Below, one piece after another: positions 45,612 to 52,782 of a DNA stretch of 64,000 bases. A program made the translations under genes and the position numbers. Numbering within the stretch: position 1 is the first letter of the stretch; every line of letters begins with the position of its first letter. A model generated the notes under the pieces. The model was given only the letters and a program-made list of their open reading frames with translations. It was not told where the DNA came from and did not search any database. Source of the DNA: Flammeovirga sp. EKP202 (lineage in GTDB: Bacteria; Bacteroidota; Bacteroidia; Cytophagales; Flammeovirgaceae); assembly GCF_014534745.1 (NCBI RefSeq), contig NZ_JACVVP010000001.1, positions 1-64,000 of the forward strand, in the 5' to 3' direction.

Positions 45612-46544
45612 TTAATGGTCTTTTAATAATTCACGAAGCTGATTTCCTGCTCTTTCATTGGTATTGAAAGTCATGACAGGAATACCATATTCGGCAAACT
45701 GATCCGTGAGCATTTCTTTTTCGTTTGTAAAAGTCTTTTGATGTTTCTCTCGGACTTTTTTCATGCTGTTTTCAATAGAAACCTGACGATCAGAATTGGA
45801 TAATGAAATCGCTCTCAGTGGAAGTTCTTTTTCCCAATCATCTTCAATATGAAAAATCATGACATCGTTGTGTCTTTTCAAGTTGAAAATATGATGAATG
45901 GTTTTGTCTGAAATTCCTCTAAGGTCAGAGATAATGACGATCAAGTAATCGTGATTAACAGTACTTCTCACTTTCTGAAAAACGCTCTCTAAAATCAATG
46001 TTTTAGATTGAGGAGGTTGCTGAGCATTCAACTGATTGTTGTAAACTTCTATGGTTTTCAACATGGAAAGGACAGCCGTCGAACTTCTTTGAGGTCGGAT
46101 ATTTTCATATTTTGTGTCATTGAAAACAAATGCCCCAACACGGTCTCCTACGTCTACCGTTCTCCAAGCACCCAATGCGGCTAAATGAGCAGAAACTGTC
46201 GATTTTAAATAGTTTTGTGTCCCAAAAAACATGGAAGAAGATTGATCCACCACTAAAAGAACAGGGCGTTCTCTTTCTTCCGAAAATACTTTGGTATGCG
46301 TTTTTTGAGTACGAGCAGTGACTTTCCAATCAATATTTCGGATATCATCACCAGAAACATATTGACGGACTTCCTTGAAATCTAAACCTCTTCCTCTCAT
46401 CGCTGATTTATGTCGACCAGCCAAAAGTGATTGCACTTTGTATTTGGGCAAGAAGCTGAAGCCAGATGCTTCAAACTGCATACCGTGCAATTCGTGGAGG
46501 GTGACATAACCCGATGTTGGATTTTCTTTTTCTGACTTGCTCAT
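45612..46544 (-). CDS. DUF58 protein of the MoxR-bat operon
   Basis: A 310-residue DUF58 protein: GRHKSAMRGRGLDFKEVRQYVSGDDIRNIDWKVTART is the diagnostic segment, followed by a VWA-like fold with VVDQSSSMFFGTQ and VIISDLRGISD. It has no transmembrane helix. DUF58 proteins pair with MoxR ATPases in chaperone-like systems. It starts five bases after the moxR-type gene and two bases precede the DUF4381 gene. Confidence 0.93.
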   Translation of the reverse strand: MSKSEKENPTSGYVTLHELHGMQFEASGFSFLPKYKVQSLLAGRHKSAMRGRGLDFKEVRQYVSGDDIRNIDWKVTARTQKTHTKVFSEERERPVLLVVDQSSSMFFGTQNYLKSTVSAHLAALGAWRTVDVGDRVGAFVFNDTKYENIRPQRSSTAVLSMLKTIEVYNNQLNAQQPPQSKTLILESVFQKVRSTVNHDYLIVIISDLRGISDKTIHHIFNLKRHNDVMIFHIEDDWEKELPLRAISLSNSDRQVSIENSMKKVREKHQKTFTNEKEMLTDQFAEYGIPVMTFNTNERAGNQLRELLKDH

Positions 46545-46549
46545 GGGAT

Positions 46550-47524
46550 TTATGCGACCGCAACTTTACTGATCAGTTCATCAATGATTTGTTCTTTGGA
46601 AATTCCTAAAGCATTGGCTTCAAAACTGCTGACAATTCTATGGCGGAATATATCCTTGATTACCTCTTGAATATCTTCCGGCTTCACAAAATCACGACCA
46701 TTTAACCAAGCTTGAACTCTCGCTACTTTGTCCAATGCGATTGTCGCACGAGGAGAACATCCTACATCGATCCATTTCGCTAAATCTTCACTGTATTTTT
46801 CAGGCGTTCTTGTTGCATAAACTAAAGCCACAATATATTTTTCAATTGCCTCCGAAACGTGTACTTCTTGCACCTCTTTACGAGCATCAAATACAATCTC
46901 TTTTGGCAGTTTTTCTTTTTCAGTAGAAGCCTTTTTCTCACCTGTCGCCTTTTCTTCATTTCTTACTAAACGAAGTACTTCCAACTCTGCTTCTTCTGAT
47001 GGGTAATTGACAATGACATGCATTAGGAAACGGTCCATTTGAGCTTCTGGAAGAGGATAAGTACCTTCTTGCTCAATTGGGTTTTGAGTAGCCATTACAA
47101 AGAAAGGTTTCGGTAACTCGTAGGTATTACCAGCAACAGTCACTTGTCTTTCTTGCATCGCTTCAAGCAAAGCCGATTGTACTTTTGCAGGAGCACGGTT
47201 GATCTCATCCGCTAAAATCAAGTTATTGAAGATAGGACCTTGTTGGAATACAAAACTTTCTTCACCTTGACTTTGGTAAATCTCCGTACCTGTAATATCT
47301 GAAGGTAATAAATCTGGGGTGAATTGAATTCTGCTCAATCCTAAATCCATATTTTTGGCTAAACTATTAATGGCTCTTGTTTTAGCCAGTCCAGGAAGAC
47401 CTTCTAATAGTAAATTACCATCGGAGATGAGACAAGAAATAATGCGGTTAACGACTTTTTCTTGACCTATAATTGATTTGGAGATCTGTTCTTGTAACTG
47501 TTGTATTGATTCTAATGCTGTCAC
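46550..47524 (-). CDS. MoxR-family AAA+ ATPase
   Basis: A 324-residue AAA+ ATPase. Walker A is GLPGLAKT, Walker B LILADEINRAPAKVQ, with sensor ATQNPIEQEGTYPLPEAQMDRF and a C-terminal lid (WIDVGCSPRATIALDKVARVQAWLNGR). The frame begins with GTG at 47524; no ATG is available nearby. First gene of MoxR-DUF58-DUF4381-BatA-BatB/C-BatD. Confidence 0.95.
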   Translation of the reverse strand: MTALESIQQLQEQISKSIIGQEKVVNRIISCLISDGNLLLEGLPGLAKTRAINSLAKNMDLGLSRIQFTPDLLPSDITGTEIYQSQGEESFVFQQGPIFNNLILADEINRAPAKVQSALLEAMQERQVTVAGNTYELPKPFFVMATQNPIEQEGTYPLPEAQMDRFLMHVIVNYPSEEAELEVLRLVRNEEKATGEKKASTEKEKLPKEIVFDARKEVQEVHVSEAIEKYIVALVYATRTPEKYSEDLAKWIDVGCSPRATIALDKVARVQAWLNGRDFVKPEDIQEVIKDIFRHRIVSSFEANALGISKEQIIDELISKVAVA

Positions 47525-47831
47525 GGTAATATTATTTATAGTAATAATTTCTTTATTGAATTAGAATTATTTCAAATGCTAATTGTTTATTATTAAACAA
47601 AATAACGATTTGAATTCTAACAAAGTTTTCTTATTAAGAAATATTATTCTATTGAATGAAAAGAGAACACTCAAATTTATTGCAAATAGAAAGGTTTTAG
47701 ATGAGTAAAAATCTCATTTTTAGTGGTTAGGTATTTTACCTATTGGTTTTCTATCTCACTAGAAGTTAATGATTTATTACTAATTATTGTGCTTCTAAAT
47801 CCAATAAATTGGTATTCTCTATTGTCATTTT
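47525..47831. other. upstream region of the bat operon with an AGGTA-TTT-TACCT palindrome
   Basis: About 300 bases between the convergent-side barrel gene and the moxR start. The only structured signal is a perfect AGGTA/TACCT palindrome near 47729-47741 (in TTAGGTATTTTACCTATT), similar to the repeated operator at 55-59 kb. It lacks the 26-bp second box and the 41-bp spacing to a TTTG, so its link to that regulon is uncertain. Confidence 0.5.
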
Positions 47832-48530
47832 TTAGAAAATAAATTTAAGTCCAGAATAAATAATGTATTCGTTATTATAAAGGTCGTATTCAGGTTCGCA
47901 GAACATATAAGTCGTAAATGATTTTGCTCTAACGGTATGTCCAAGGCCCAACCCTACAGGTATTTCATGAACTCCTGTTTGTGTATTAAAAAGCATTCTT
48001 GGATGCGTTCTTACTTCCCAGTTTCCATTTTTTGTGAATTTGTAGTAGGCTCCGTATTGAGCTTCTATCGTGCCATTGGATTGGTAAGTAAACAGTTCCA
48101 CAAATTTCCATTTGTCATTCATTTGTACACCTATTGCATTTACGCCTACAGCTGTTCCATTTGCTTGTGAATTAGAAACCACTACACCAAAACCAGTTTG
48201 AATTTTCCAGTTTTCATTGTTTTTACCTAAGTCAATTACTCTAGAAACCATAAAGCTTGAGGCTTGATAATATACTTGCCCTTCATAAGGTTTAGTATAA
48301 TCTAAGGCTGCTCTTATAAACCATTTGTTATTCGTATAATTGACGATGTTTTGGAGGTCAACTTGTTGAGGTTTAAAACGTCCAATTTGATAAGCATTCA
48401 ATCCTTTGGTCAATGGATTACTAGCGTCAATTTCTTCTTCAGGATGCTGAACTGAAGTGCTATCTTGTCCCATTGCAATTGAAACATGAATTAAAAAGGA
48501 TAGTAAGGTTAATAAAATTGTCTTGTACAT
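47832..48530 (-). CDS. outer-membrane beta-barrel protein, unknown
   Basis: A 232-residue exported protein with a signal peptide ending SIAMG/Q and repeated amphipathic strands ending in an aromatic (EYIIYSGLKFIF). NNKWFIRAALDYTKPYEGQVYYQASSFMVSR and WEVRTHPRMLF are typical of small outer-membrane barrels. A TACTTTTG -7 box lies at 48564-48557, about 30 bases upstream. Function unknown. Confidence 0.7.
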   Translation of the reverse strand: MYKTILLTLLSFLIHVSIAMGQDSTSVQHPEEEIDASNPLTKGLNAYQIGRFKPQQVDLQNIVNYTNNKWFIRAALDYTKPYEGQVYYQASSFMVSRVIDLGKNNENWKIQTGFGVVVSNSQANGTAVGVNAIGVQMNDKWKFVELFTYQSNGTIEAQYGAYYKFTKNGNWEVRTHPRMLFNTQTGVHEIPVGLGLGHTVRAKSFTTYMFCEPEYDLYNNEYIIYSGLKFIF

Positions 48531-48556
48531 ATCTGATTAATTGTTTTATGATTGTA

Positions 48557-48564
48557 CAAAAGTA
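48557..48564 (-). promoter_or_regulatory. -7 box of the barrel gene
   Basis: TACTTTTG on the minus strand fits TAnnTTTG, about 27 bases before the ATG at 48530. Confidence 0.55.
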
Positions 48565-48605
48565 GTTTCATGTAGTTTGGTATCTAACAATAAAAAGTAA
48601 TAGCT

Positions 48606-48704
48606 TATAACATTTTGTTATACCAAGAACTAATTAGATTGAAAAGGAAATATTTGCTACACCAATAACAATTTGAGTGCTTTACTTGTTGGTGTAATAC
48701 ACCA
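48606..48704. promoter_or_regulatory. two palindromes in the divergent barrel/SDR intergenic region
   Basis: TATAAC-ATTTT-GTTATA (48606-48622) and TGGTGTA-A-TACACCA (48690-48704) are each perfect inverted repeats. The second lies 16 bases before the SDR start and could be a repressor operator; a TACACCAA copy of its half-site also occurs near 48658. Either may serve the divergently transcribed genes on both sides. Confidence 0.5.
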
Positions 48705-48720
48705 CAACACTATTTCACTT

Positions 48721-50202
48721 ATGAGAATACTACTTACAGGATCGACAGGATATATAGGAAGAAGATTATTGCCTTTGTTAGTGGAGGCAGGACATGAGGT
48801 TATTTGTGTATGTAGAGATCCAAGGCGGTTTGATTTTGAAGATTTTGATTATTCCTTTCTTGATTCGGTTACAGTAGTAAAAGGAGATTTATTAAATGCG
48901 GAATCGTTAGAGAACATCCCCAAAGATTTTGATGTGGCGTATTACTTGGTGCATTCAATGAGTAACTCTTTCGCTGATTTTGAGAAAATGGAGAAAACAG
49001 CTGCCATCAATTTTAGAGACTTTATTAAAACAACAGATTGTCAGCAGATTATTTATTTGGGAGGAATAGCCAATTGTAAAAAGCTTTCGAGACATCTTCA
49101 ATCAAGAGTGGAGGTGGAGCATATTTTAGGTGAAACTCAGAGTGCATTGACGGTTCTAAGAGCGGCAATAATAATTGGTTCTGGTGGAGCTTCATTTGAG
49201 ATCATAAGAGATTTGGTGGAAAAATTGCCAGTAATGGTGGCTCCAAAATGGCTTTTGACCAAATGCCAACCCATAGCGATCCGAAATGTGATGGACTATT
49301 TGATGGGGGTGATGCTGAAAGAAGAAGCCTATAATAAGGTTTTTGATATAGGAGGCAAGGATGTTTTGAACTACAAAGACATGCTTTTACAGTTTGCGAA
49401 AGTGAGAGGATTACAAAGACGGATTCTAGTAGTTCCCGTTTTTACACCCAATCTATCCTCGTATTGGCTGTATTTTGTGACTTCAACTACTTACTCTTTA
49501 GCGAGAAGTTTAGTAGAGAGTATGGGCAATGAAGTGATTTGTAATGATAGTGAGATTCAGAAGATAGTTCCCGTTGAATTGTTGACGTATGAAGAAGCTT
49601 TAGAAAGTGCTTTTCAGAAAATTGCTCAAAATGAGGTAGTATCTAGCTGGAAGGAATCCATTATAGGTCCTATTCGTGAAGATTTCCTTGATTTGATTCA
49701 AGTACCGAAGTATGGTTGCTTTGTTGATTTCAGAAAATTCCCAATTGAGCGCTCCGTGGATGAAGTATTGGACAACGTTTGGGCAATTGGTGGTGAACGC
49801 GGTTGGTATTATGGTACTTGGCTTTGGAAAATCCGTGGCTTTATGGATAAAATGGTAGGCGGTGTTGGTTTGAGAAGAGGAAGAAGAAGCCAATACGATC
49901 TGAAGACCGGTGAAGCGTTGGACTTTTGGAGAGTGATCTTAGCAGATAAAAAGCATAAGAGACTATTGTTATTTGCAGAGATGAAATTGCCGGGTGAGGC
50001 TTGGCTGGAATTTAGAGTGAAGAACAAAGACGGCAAGCAATGGTTAGAGCAAAAAGCAACTTTCAGACCTTTGGGAGTTTGGGGTAGATTGTATTGGTAT
50101 TTAGTATTTCCATTACACATGTTTGTCTTTCCAGGTATGGCCAAAAACATATTAGCTTATCAAGATAAACAGCTAGATAAAAAGCGTTTAAAAGTCACTT
50201 AA
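48721..50202 (+). CDS. SDR family NAD(P)-binding protein with DUF2867
   Basis: A 493-residue protein. The N-terminal half is an atypical short-chain dehydrogenase (GSTGYIGRRLLPLL, an NAD(P)-binding GxxGxxG; then YYLVHSM and IYLGGIANCKKLSRHL), similar to the NmrA-like group; the C-terminal half (about 320-480; GGERGWYYGTWLWKIRGFMDKMVGGVGLRRGRR, then FWRVILADKKHKRLLLFAEMKLPGEAWLEF) is a DUF2867 domain. The ATG at 48721 gives the Rossmann start; a TTG at 48673 is unlikely. The role is unknown; the palindrome upstream suggests a dedicated repressor. Confidence 0.88.
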   Translation: MRILLTGSTGYIGRRLLPLLVEAGHEVICVCRDPRRFDFEDFDYSFLDSVTVVKGDLLNAESLENIPKDFDVAYYLVHSMSNSFADFEKMEKTAAINFRDFIKTTDCQQIIYLGGIANCKKLSRHLQSRVEVEHILGETQSALTVLRAAIIIGSGGASFEIIRDLVEKLPVMVAPKWLLTKCQPIAIRNVMDYLMGVMLKEEAYNKVFDIGGKDVLNYKDMLLQFAKVRGLQRRILVVPVFTPNLSSYWLYFVTSTTYSLARSLVESMGNEVICNDSEIQKIVPVELLTYEEALESAFQKIAQNEVVSSWKESIIGPIREDFLDLIQVPKYGCFVDFRKFPIERSVDEVLDNVWAIGGERGWYYGTWLWKIRGFMDKMVGGVGLRRGRRSQYDLKTGEALDFWRVILADKKHKRLLLFAEMKLPGEAWLEFRVKNKDGKQWLEQKATFRPLGVWGRLYWYLVFPLHMFVFPGMAKNILAYQDKQLDKKRLKVT

Positions 50203-50291
50203 TGACAGACTATTATAGTTTTGGATCTGATTTGATATAAAAAGTGAAGATTTAAAACTTTAACAATTTATTAACATAGATTTTTTCGATT

Positions 50292-50343
50292 AAGTGTACG
50301 GTCAGACACTTGCATCAATTCTATAAATGATGCAGGTACACTT
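50292..50343 (+). other. hairpin with two exclusive pairings after the SDR gene
   Basis: AAGTGTAC (50292-50299) can pair with GTACACTT (50336-50343), enclosing TGCATCA/TGATGCA, or AAGTGT can pair with the nearer ACACTT (50305-50310). A pyrimidine-rich run follows, so the long form may be the SDR terminator. The alternative folds make a switch conceivable but unproven. The remaining bases to 50476 hold nothing else I can support. Confidence 0.5.
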
Positions 50344-50476
50344 CTATTTCTTTTTCTTTTTATAAGTTTAAATATCAAAATAAAATAGAATAAAGTGTTT
50401 AAATGAGCATTATTAATATTTTGTTTATATAGCTTTTAATTGTATAAATACACTTTATTAATTCGAAACTTTCCTA

Positions 50477-50484
50477 CACCTTTG
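50477..50484 (+). promoter_or_regulatory. -7 box (CACCTTTG class) of the micro-ORF array
   Basis: CACCTTTG followed by TCGTGTAATAAT. The start codon of the uORF lies 14 bases downstream, so the transcript would have a very short leader. No -33 TTG is seen. Confidence 0.6.
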
Positions 50485-50497
50485 TCGTGTAATAATA

Positions 50498-50539
50498 ATG
50501 AAAACTAAATCGAAAACATTTAAACAAAAAGAAAAATGA
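50498..50539 (+). CDS. 13-aa uORF coupled to micro-ORF 1
   Basis: ATG-to-TGA frame of 13 residues (MKTKSKTFKQKEK). Its TGA overlaps the ATG of micro-ORF 1 (ATGA), as in translational coupling. It is rich in lysine and has no similarity to the array peptides. It may be a regulatory leader or chance; the exact overlap and the short distance to the promoter favour the former. Confidence 0.35.
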   Translation: MKTKSKTFKQKEK

Positions 50540-50610
50540 ATAAGTTAGAAAACACAATCGTAATCATGACTCCAACAGGATTTCCAGTTGTAATTAAAAC
50601 AGTAAAATAA
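50536..50610 (+). CDS. micro-ORF 1 of the TPTGFPVVIK peptide array
   Basis: A 24-residue peptide containing the core TPTGFPVVIK, preceded by NTIVIM. It is the first of four consecutive ORFs with the same core. The same residues are encoded by different codons in the copies (Thr ACT/ACA/ACG, Gly GGA/GGT/GGC, Pro CCA/CCG/CCT), so the peptide sequence, not just the DNA, is conserved. No signal peptide, cysteine or known toxin, leader or bacteriocin motif is recognised. Confidence 0.75.
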   Translation: MNKLENTIVIMTPTGFPVVIKTVK

Positions 50611-50638
50611 TTTGTATAACAATTAAAATAAAAGAATC

Positions 50639-50698
50639 ATGAAAAATACAATCGTAACAATAACACCGACAGGTTACCCAGTAGTAATCAGAAAGTAA
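50639..50698 (+). CDS. micro-ORF 2 of the TPTGFPVVIK peptide array
   Basis: A 19-residue peptide, the shortest copy and close to the minimal unit (MKNTIV, then TPTGYPVVIRK). It starts 28 bases after micro-ORF 1 with an A/T-rich translation start region (AAAAGAATCATG). Tyr replaces Phe in the core and Arg replaces Lys. Confidence 0.75.
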   Translation: MKNTIVTITPTGYPVVIRK

Positions 50699-50732
50699 TT
50701 AAAACTATATCAAGAATTAAAATTTAAGAATT

Positions 50733-50798
50733 ATGAAAAATACAGTAATCACAACAACGCCATCAGGTTTTCCAATAGTAATCAAAACAAACAAATAA
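50733..50798 (+). CDS. micro-ORF 3 of the TPTGFPVVIK peptide array
   Basis: A 21-residue peptide (MKNTVIT, then TPSGFPIVIK and a short TNK tail). It starts 34 bases after micro-ORF 2. Substitutions are conservative (Thr to Ser, Val to Ile), in keeping with selection on the peptide. Confidence 0.75.
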   Translation: MKNTVITTTPSGFPIVIKTNK

Positions 50799-50810
50799 AT
50801 ATTTAAAATT

Positions 50811-50933
50811 ATGAAAACAATAATAACAGTAACACCAACAGGCTTTCCTGTAAGAATTGCGGTAGCAGAGCCAAAAGTAAAAGTAGAAACAATCTCAAAA
50901 GAGATAAAGGGTACAGTTAAGCAAGGAGCTTAG
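50811..50933 (+). CDS. micro-ORF 4 of the TPTGFPVVIK array, with extended tail
   Basis: A 40-residue peptide with the core TPTGFPVRI near residue 8, then a charged tail (AVAEPKVKVETISKEIKG, ending KQGA) absent from the other copies. It follows micro-ORF 3 by 12 bases and ends before two hairpins (50942-50966 and 50987-51005). The longer tail may make it the functional end product or a fusion to another short sequence. Confidence 0.75.
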   Translation: MKTIITVTPTGFPVRIAVAEPKVKVETISKEIKGTVKQGA

Positions 50934-50941
50934 ACCATACC

Positions 50942-51005
50942 CGACTTTCCAATCGGTGGGAAGTCGAAATATGATAATGATTTGATGCCCATGAGGGCTT
51001 TTTTT
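50942..51005 (+). terminator. hairpin plus terminator after the micro-ORF array
   Basis: CGACTTTCC pairs with GGGAAGTCG (50942-50966, one G-U). Downstream GCCC-ATGA-GGGC (50987-50998) is followed by seven T, forming an intrinsic terminator that bounds the array. Confidence 0.75.
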
Positions 51006-51070
51006 ATGCCCAATTTTTTTAATTAAGAGCTAATACTAATTCCAACTCTATCCTTCCAAATTACTGTCCT

Positions 51071-51241
51071 CTTCATTTTTTCCATTGATGAAAAAACGAA
51101 GCAAAAAAATCTAGGCTGTGAACGCAAAAGCTAAATTCCATTTCTTTCGCCTAAATGATTTTAAACTCGCTGCACTCAAACAAGAAAATCATTTTTAACG
51201 GCTCAATCCATGAAATTCTTAACGCTTTTCCATTCAATGCC
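51071..51241. repeat. dispersed repeat, copy 2
   Basis: This matches the reverse complement of 40744-40914, including the AAATGATTTT...AAAATCATTT inverted arms, GCTAAAT and the CGAAGCAAAAAA run. Its left flank is the end of the micro-ORF unit and its right flank the 5' side of a MazG-like gene, so it lies in an intergenic site. The bases from 51242 to 51433 show no other feature. Confidence 0.8.
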
Positions 51242-51433
51242 ACTAGAAGGAGACCTGCAAGTAAAAATCAAATTGCTAATGAATTATAAGTAATATTTTA
51301 TACGATATTTTATCGCTCATTTGGTATAAACTTTAAGAAGAAAATTCCTTTTCTTTAGATACTTCTCATTCTTAATTCTTCATTGTTAATTTTTATTTCC
51401 TTTATTTTACCCTTTTCAAAAAAATCAAACATC

Positions 51434-51760
51434 ATGACACTAGAAGAAGTACAAAAAGTAGTTGATGAATGGATCAATACTACAGGCGTTCGTTATTTCA
51501 ATGAACTGACAAATACTGCAATATTAATGGAAGAAGTGGGAGAGGTAGCTAGAATTATGTCTAGAAAATATGGAGAGCAATCTTTCAAAAAATCTGATGA
51601 AGAGGTAGATCTTGGTGATGAGATGGCAGATGTATTATTTGTGTTGGTTTGTTTAGCGAATCAAACGGGTATTGATCTGACAGAGGCATTAAAGAAGAAT
51701 CTTGAAAAGAAATCAATCAGAGATGCTGACAGACACAAAAACAATGAAAAGTTGAAATAA
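51434..51760 (+). CDS. MazG-like nucleotide pyrophosphohydrolase
   Basis: A 108-residue all-helical protein. The conserved acidic metal-binding pattern of the MazG/MazG-like superfamily is present: AILMEEVGEVARIM (ExxE) and GDEMADVLFVLVCLA (ExxD). They hydrolyse non-canonical or regulatory nucleoside triphosphates. The ATG at 51434 is used; a longer frame from 51383 lacks coding character and would overlap the A/T-rich leader. Ends at a bidirectional terminator. Confidence 0.9.
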   Translation: MTLEEVQKVVDEWINTTGVRYFNELTNTAILMEEVGEVARIMSRKYGEQSFKKSDEEVDLGDEMADVLFVLVCLANQTGIDLTEALKKNLEKKSIRDADRHKNNEKLK

Positions 51761-51780
51761 ACATTCAGTTTTAAAAAAGA

Positions 51781-51820
51781 AAAGGTCAATTGATAAATAT
51801 GAAATCAATTGACCTTTTTT
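51781..51820. terminator. bidirectional terminator
   Basis: A perfect 14-bp stem (AAAGGTCAATTGAT with ATCAATTGACCTTT) with T-runs on both sides. It serves the MazG-like gene and aroE. Confidence 0.92.
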
Positions 51821-51833
51821 AATTTTTTATTGA

Positions 51834-52574
51834 TTAGAAATTCCCATTCCAAATTTTCCAAGAGGCTTCCGCTTGTCCAATCAGCATATCTAATCCATTT
51901 AAGGTTTTTGCACCATTTTCAGCCCCTAATTTCATGAATTCAGTAACTTCAGGGTTATAAACCACATCAAAGAAATAGTGATTTTCAGTCGTCAATTCAT
52001 AAGGCAACTTAGGAGCAATCCCTTCATTAGGATGCATTCCAAGAGGAGTAGTATTGATCACTAAAGTGTGAGTTGCGTAAATCTCTTCTGTAATATCAGC
52101 ATAAGAAATACTTTCCTCAGTCCTATTTCTAGACACATACTGATAAGGGATATCTAAGTCTTCTAGAGTCACTTTGATGGCTTTTGAAGCACCGCCTGTA
52201 CCTAAAATCAAAGCCTTGAATTTTGTATGAGGTAAAAACTCTAAAAGTGATGTTTTAAATCCATAATAATCTGAGTTGTAACCTGTTTTTGTGCCGTCTT
52301 CCTCAAATTTAATGACATTGACTGCCCCAATTTTACCTGCAGTGGCAGGGTCCAATCGATCTAAGTAAGGAATAACATCCTGTTTGTAAGGAATAGTTAC
52401 ATTCAGGCCAGTTAACTCAGTATTGGAAACTAAATCAGAGAAAATGTCAATTTTTTCAAGCTCGTAAAGTTCGTATTCGCACCCTTCAATTCCTTCCTTC
52501 TGGAATTTTTCTGTAAAGTATTTTTTTGAAAAAGAATGACCCAAAGGGTATCCTATTAAACCAAATTTTTTCAT
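51834..52574 (-). CDS. aroE: shikimate dehydrogenase
   Basis: A 246-residue AroE, which reduces 3-dehydroshikimate with NADPH in aromatic amino acid synthesis. GYPLGHSFSKKYF binds shikimate, LNVTIPYKQDVI carries the catalytic lysine, LGTGGASKAI is the nucleotide-binding loop, and NTTPLGMHP and FFDVVYNP follow. It is slightly shorter than E. coli AroE, as usual in this phylum. Monocistronic. Confidence 0.96.
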   Translation of the reverse strand: MKKFGLIGYPLGHSFSKKYFTEKFQKEGIEGCEYELYELEKIDIFSDLVSNTELTGLNVTIPYKQDVIPYLDRLDPATAGKIGAVNVIKFEEDGTKTGYNSDYYGFKTSLLEFLPHTKFKALILGTGGASKAIKVTLEDLDIPYQYVSRNRTEESISYADITEEIYATHTLVINTTPLGMHPNEGIAPKLPYELTTENHYFFDVVYNPEVTEFMKLGAENGAKTLNGLDMLIGQAEASWKIWNGNF

Positions 52575-52782
52575 AGTCTTATATTAATTTGGCCTACAAT
52601 TTACGAACAAGTTTTTATTTTTTACTCTTCTATGTTCTCTTTATAGATTGTAAGAATATCTTTCTAATTTCAGAAGATTGTAACGTAAAATAGCATAAGC
52701 ATTCTAGTTATCACTCATGTAATGAAATTGAACTATTATTCAAATATTTTGTTATGTAGTGTATAACCAGTTGAATTATATC

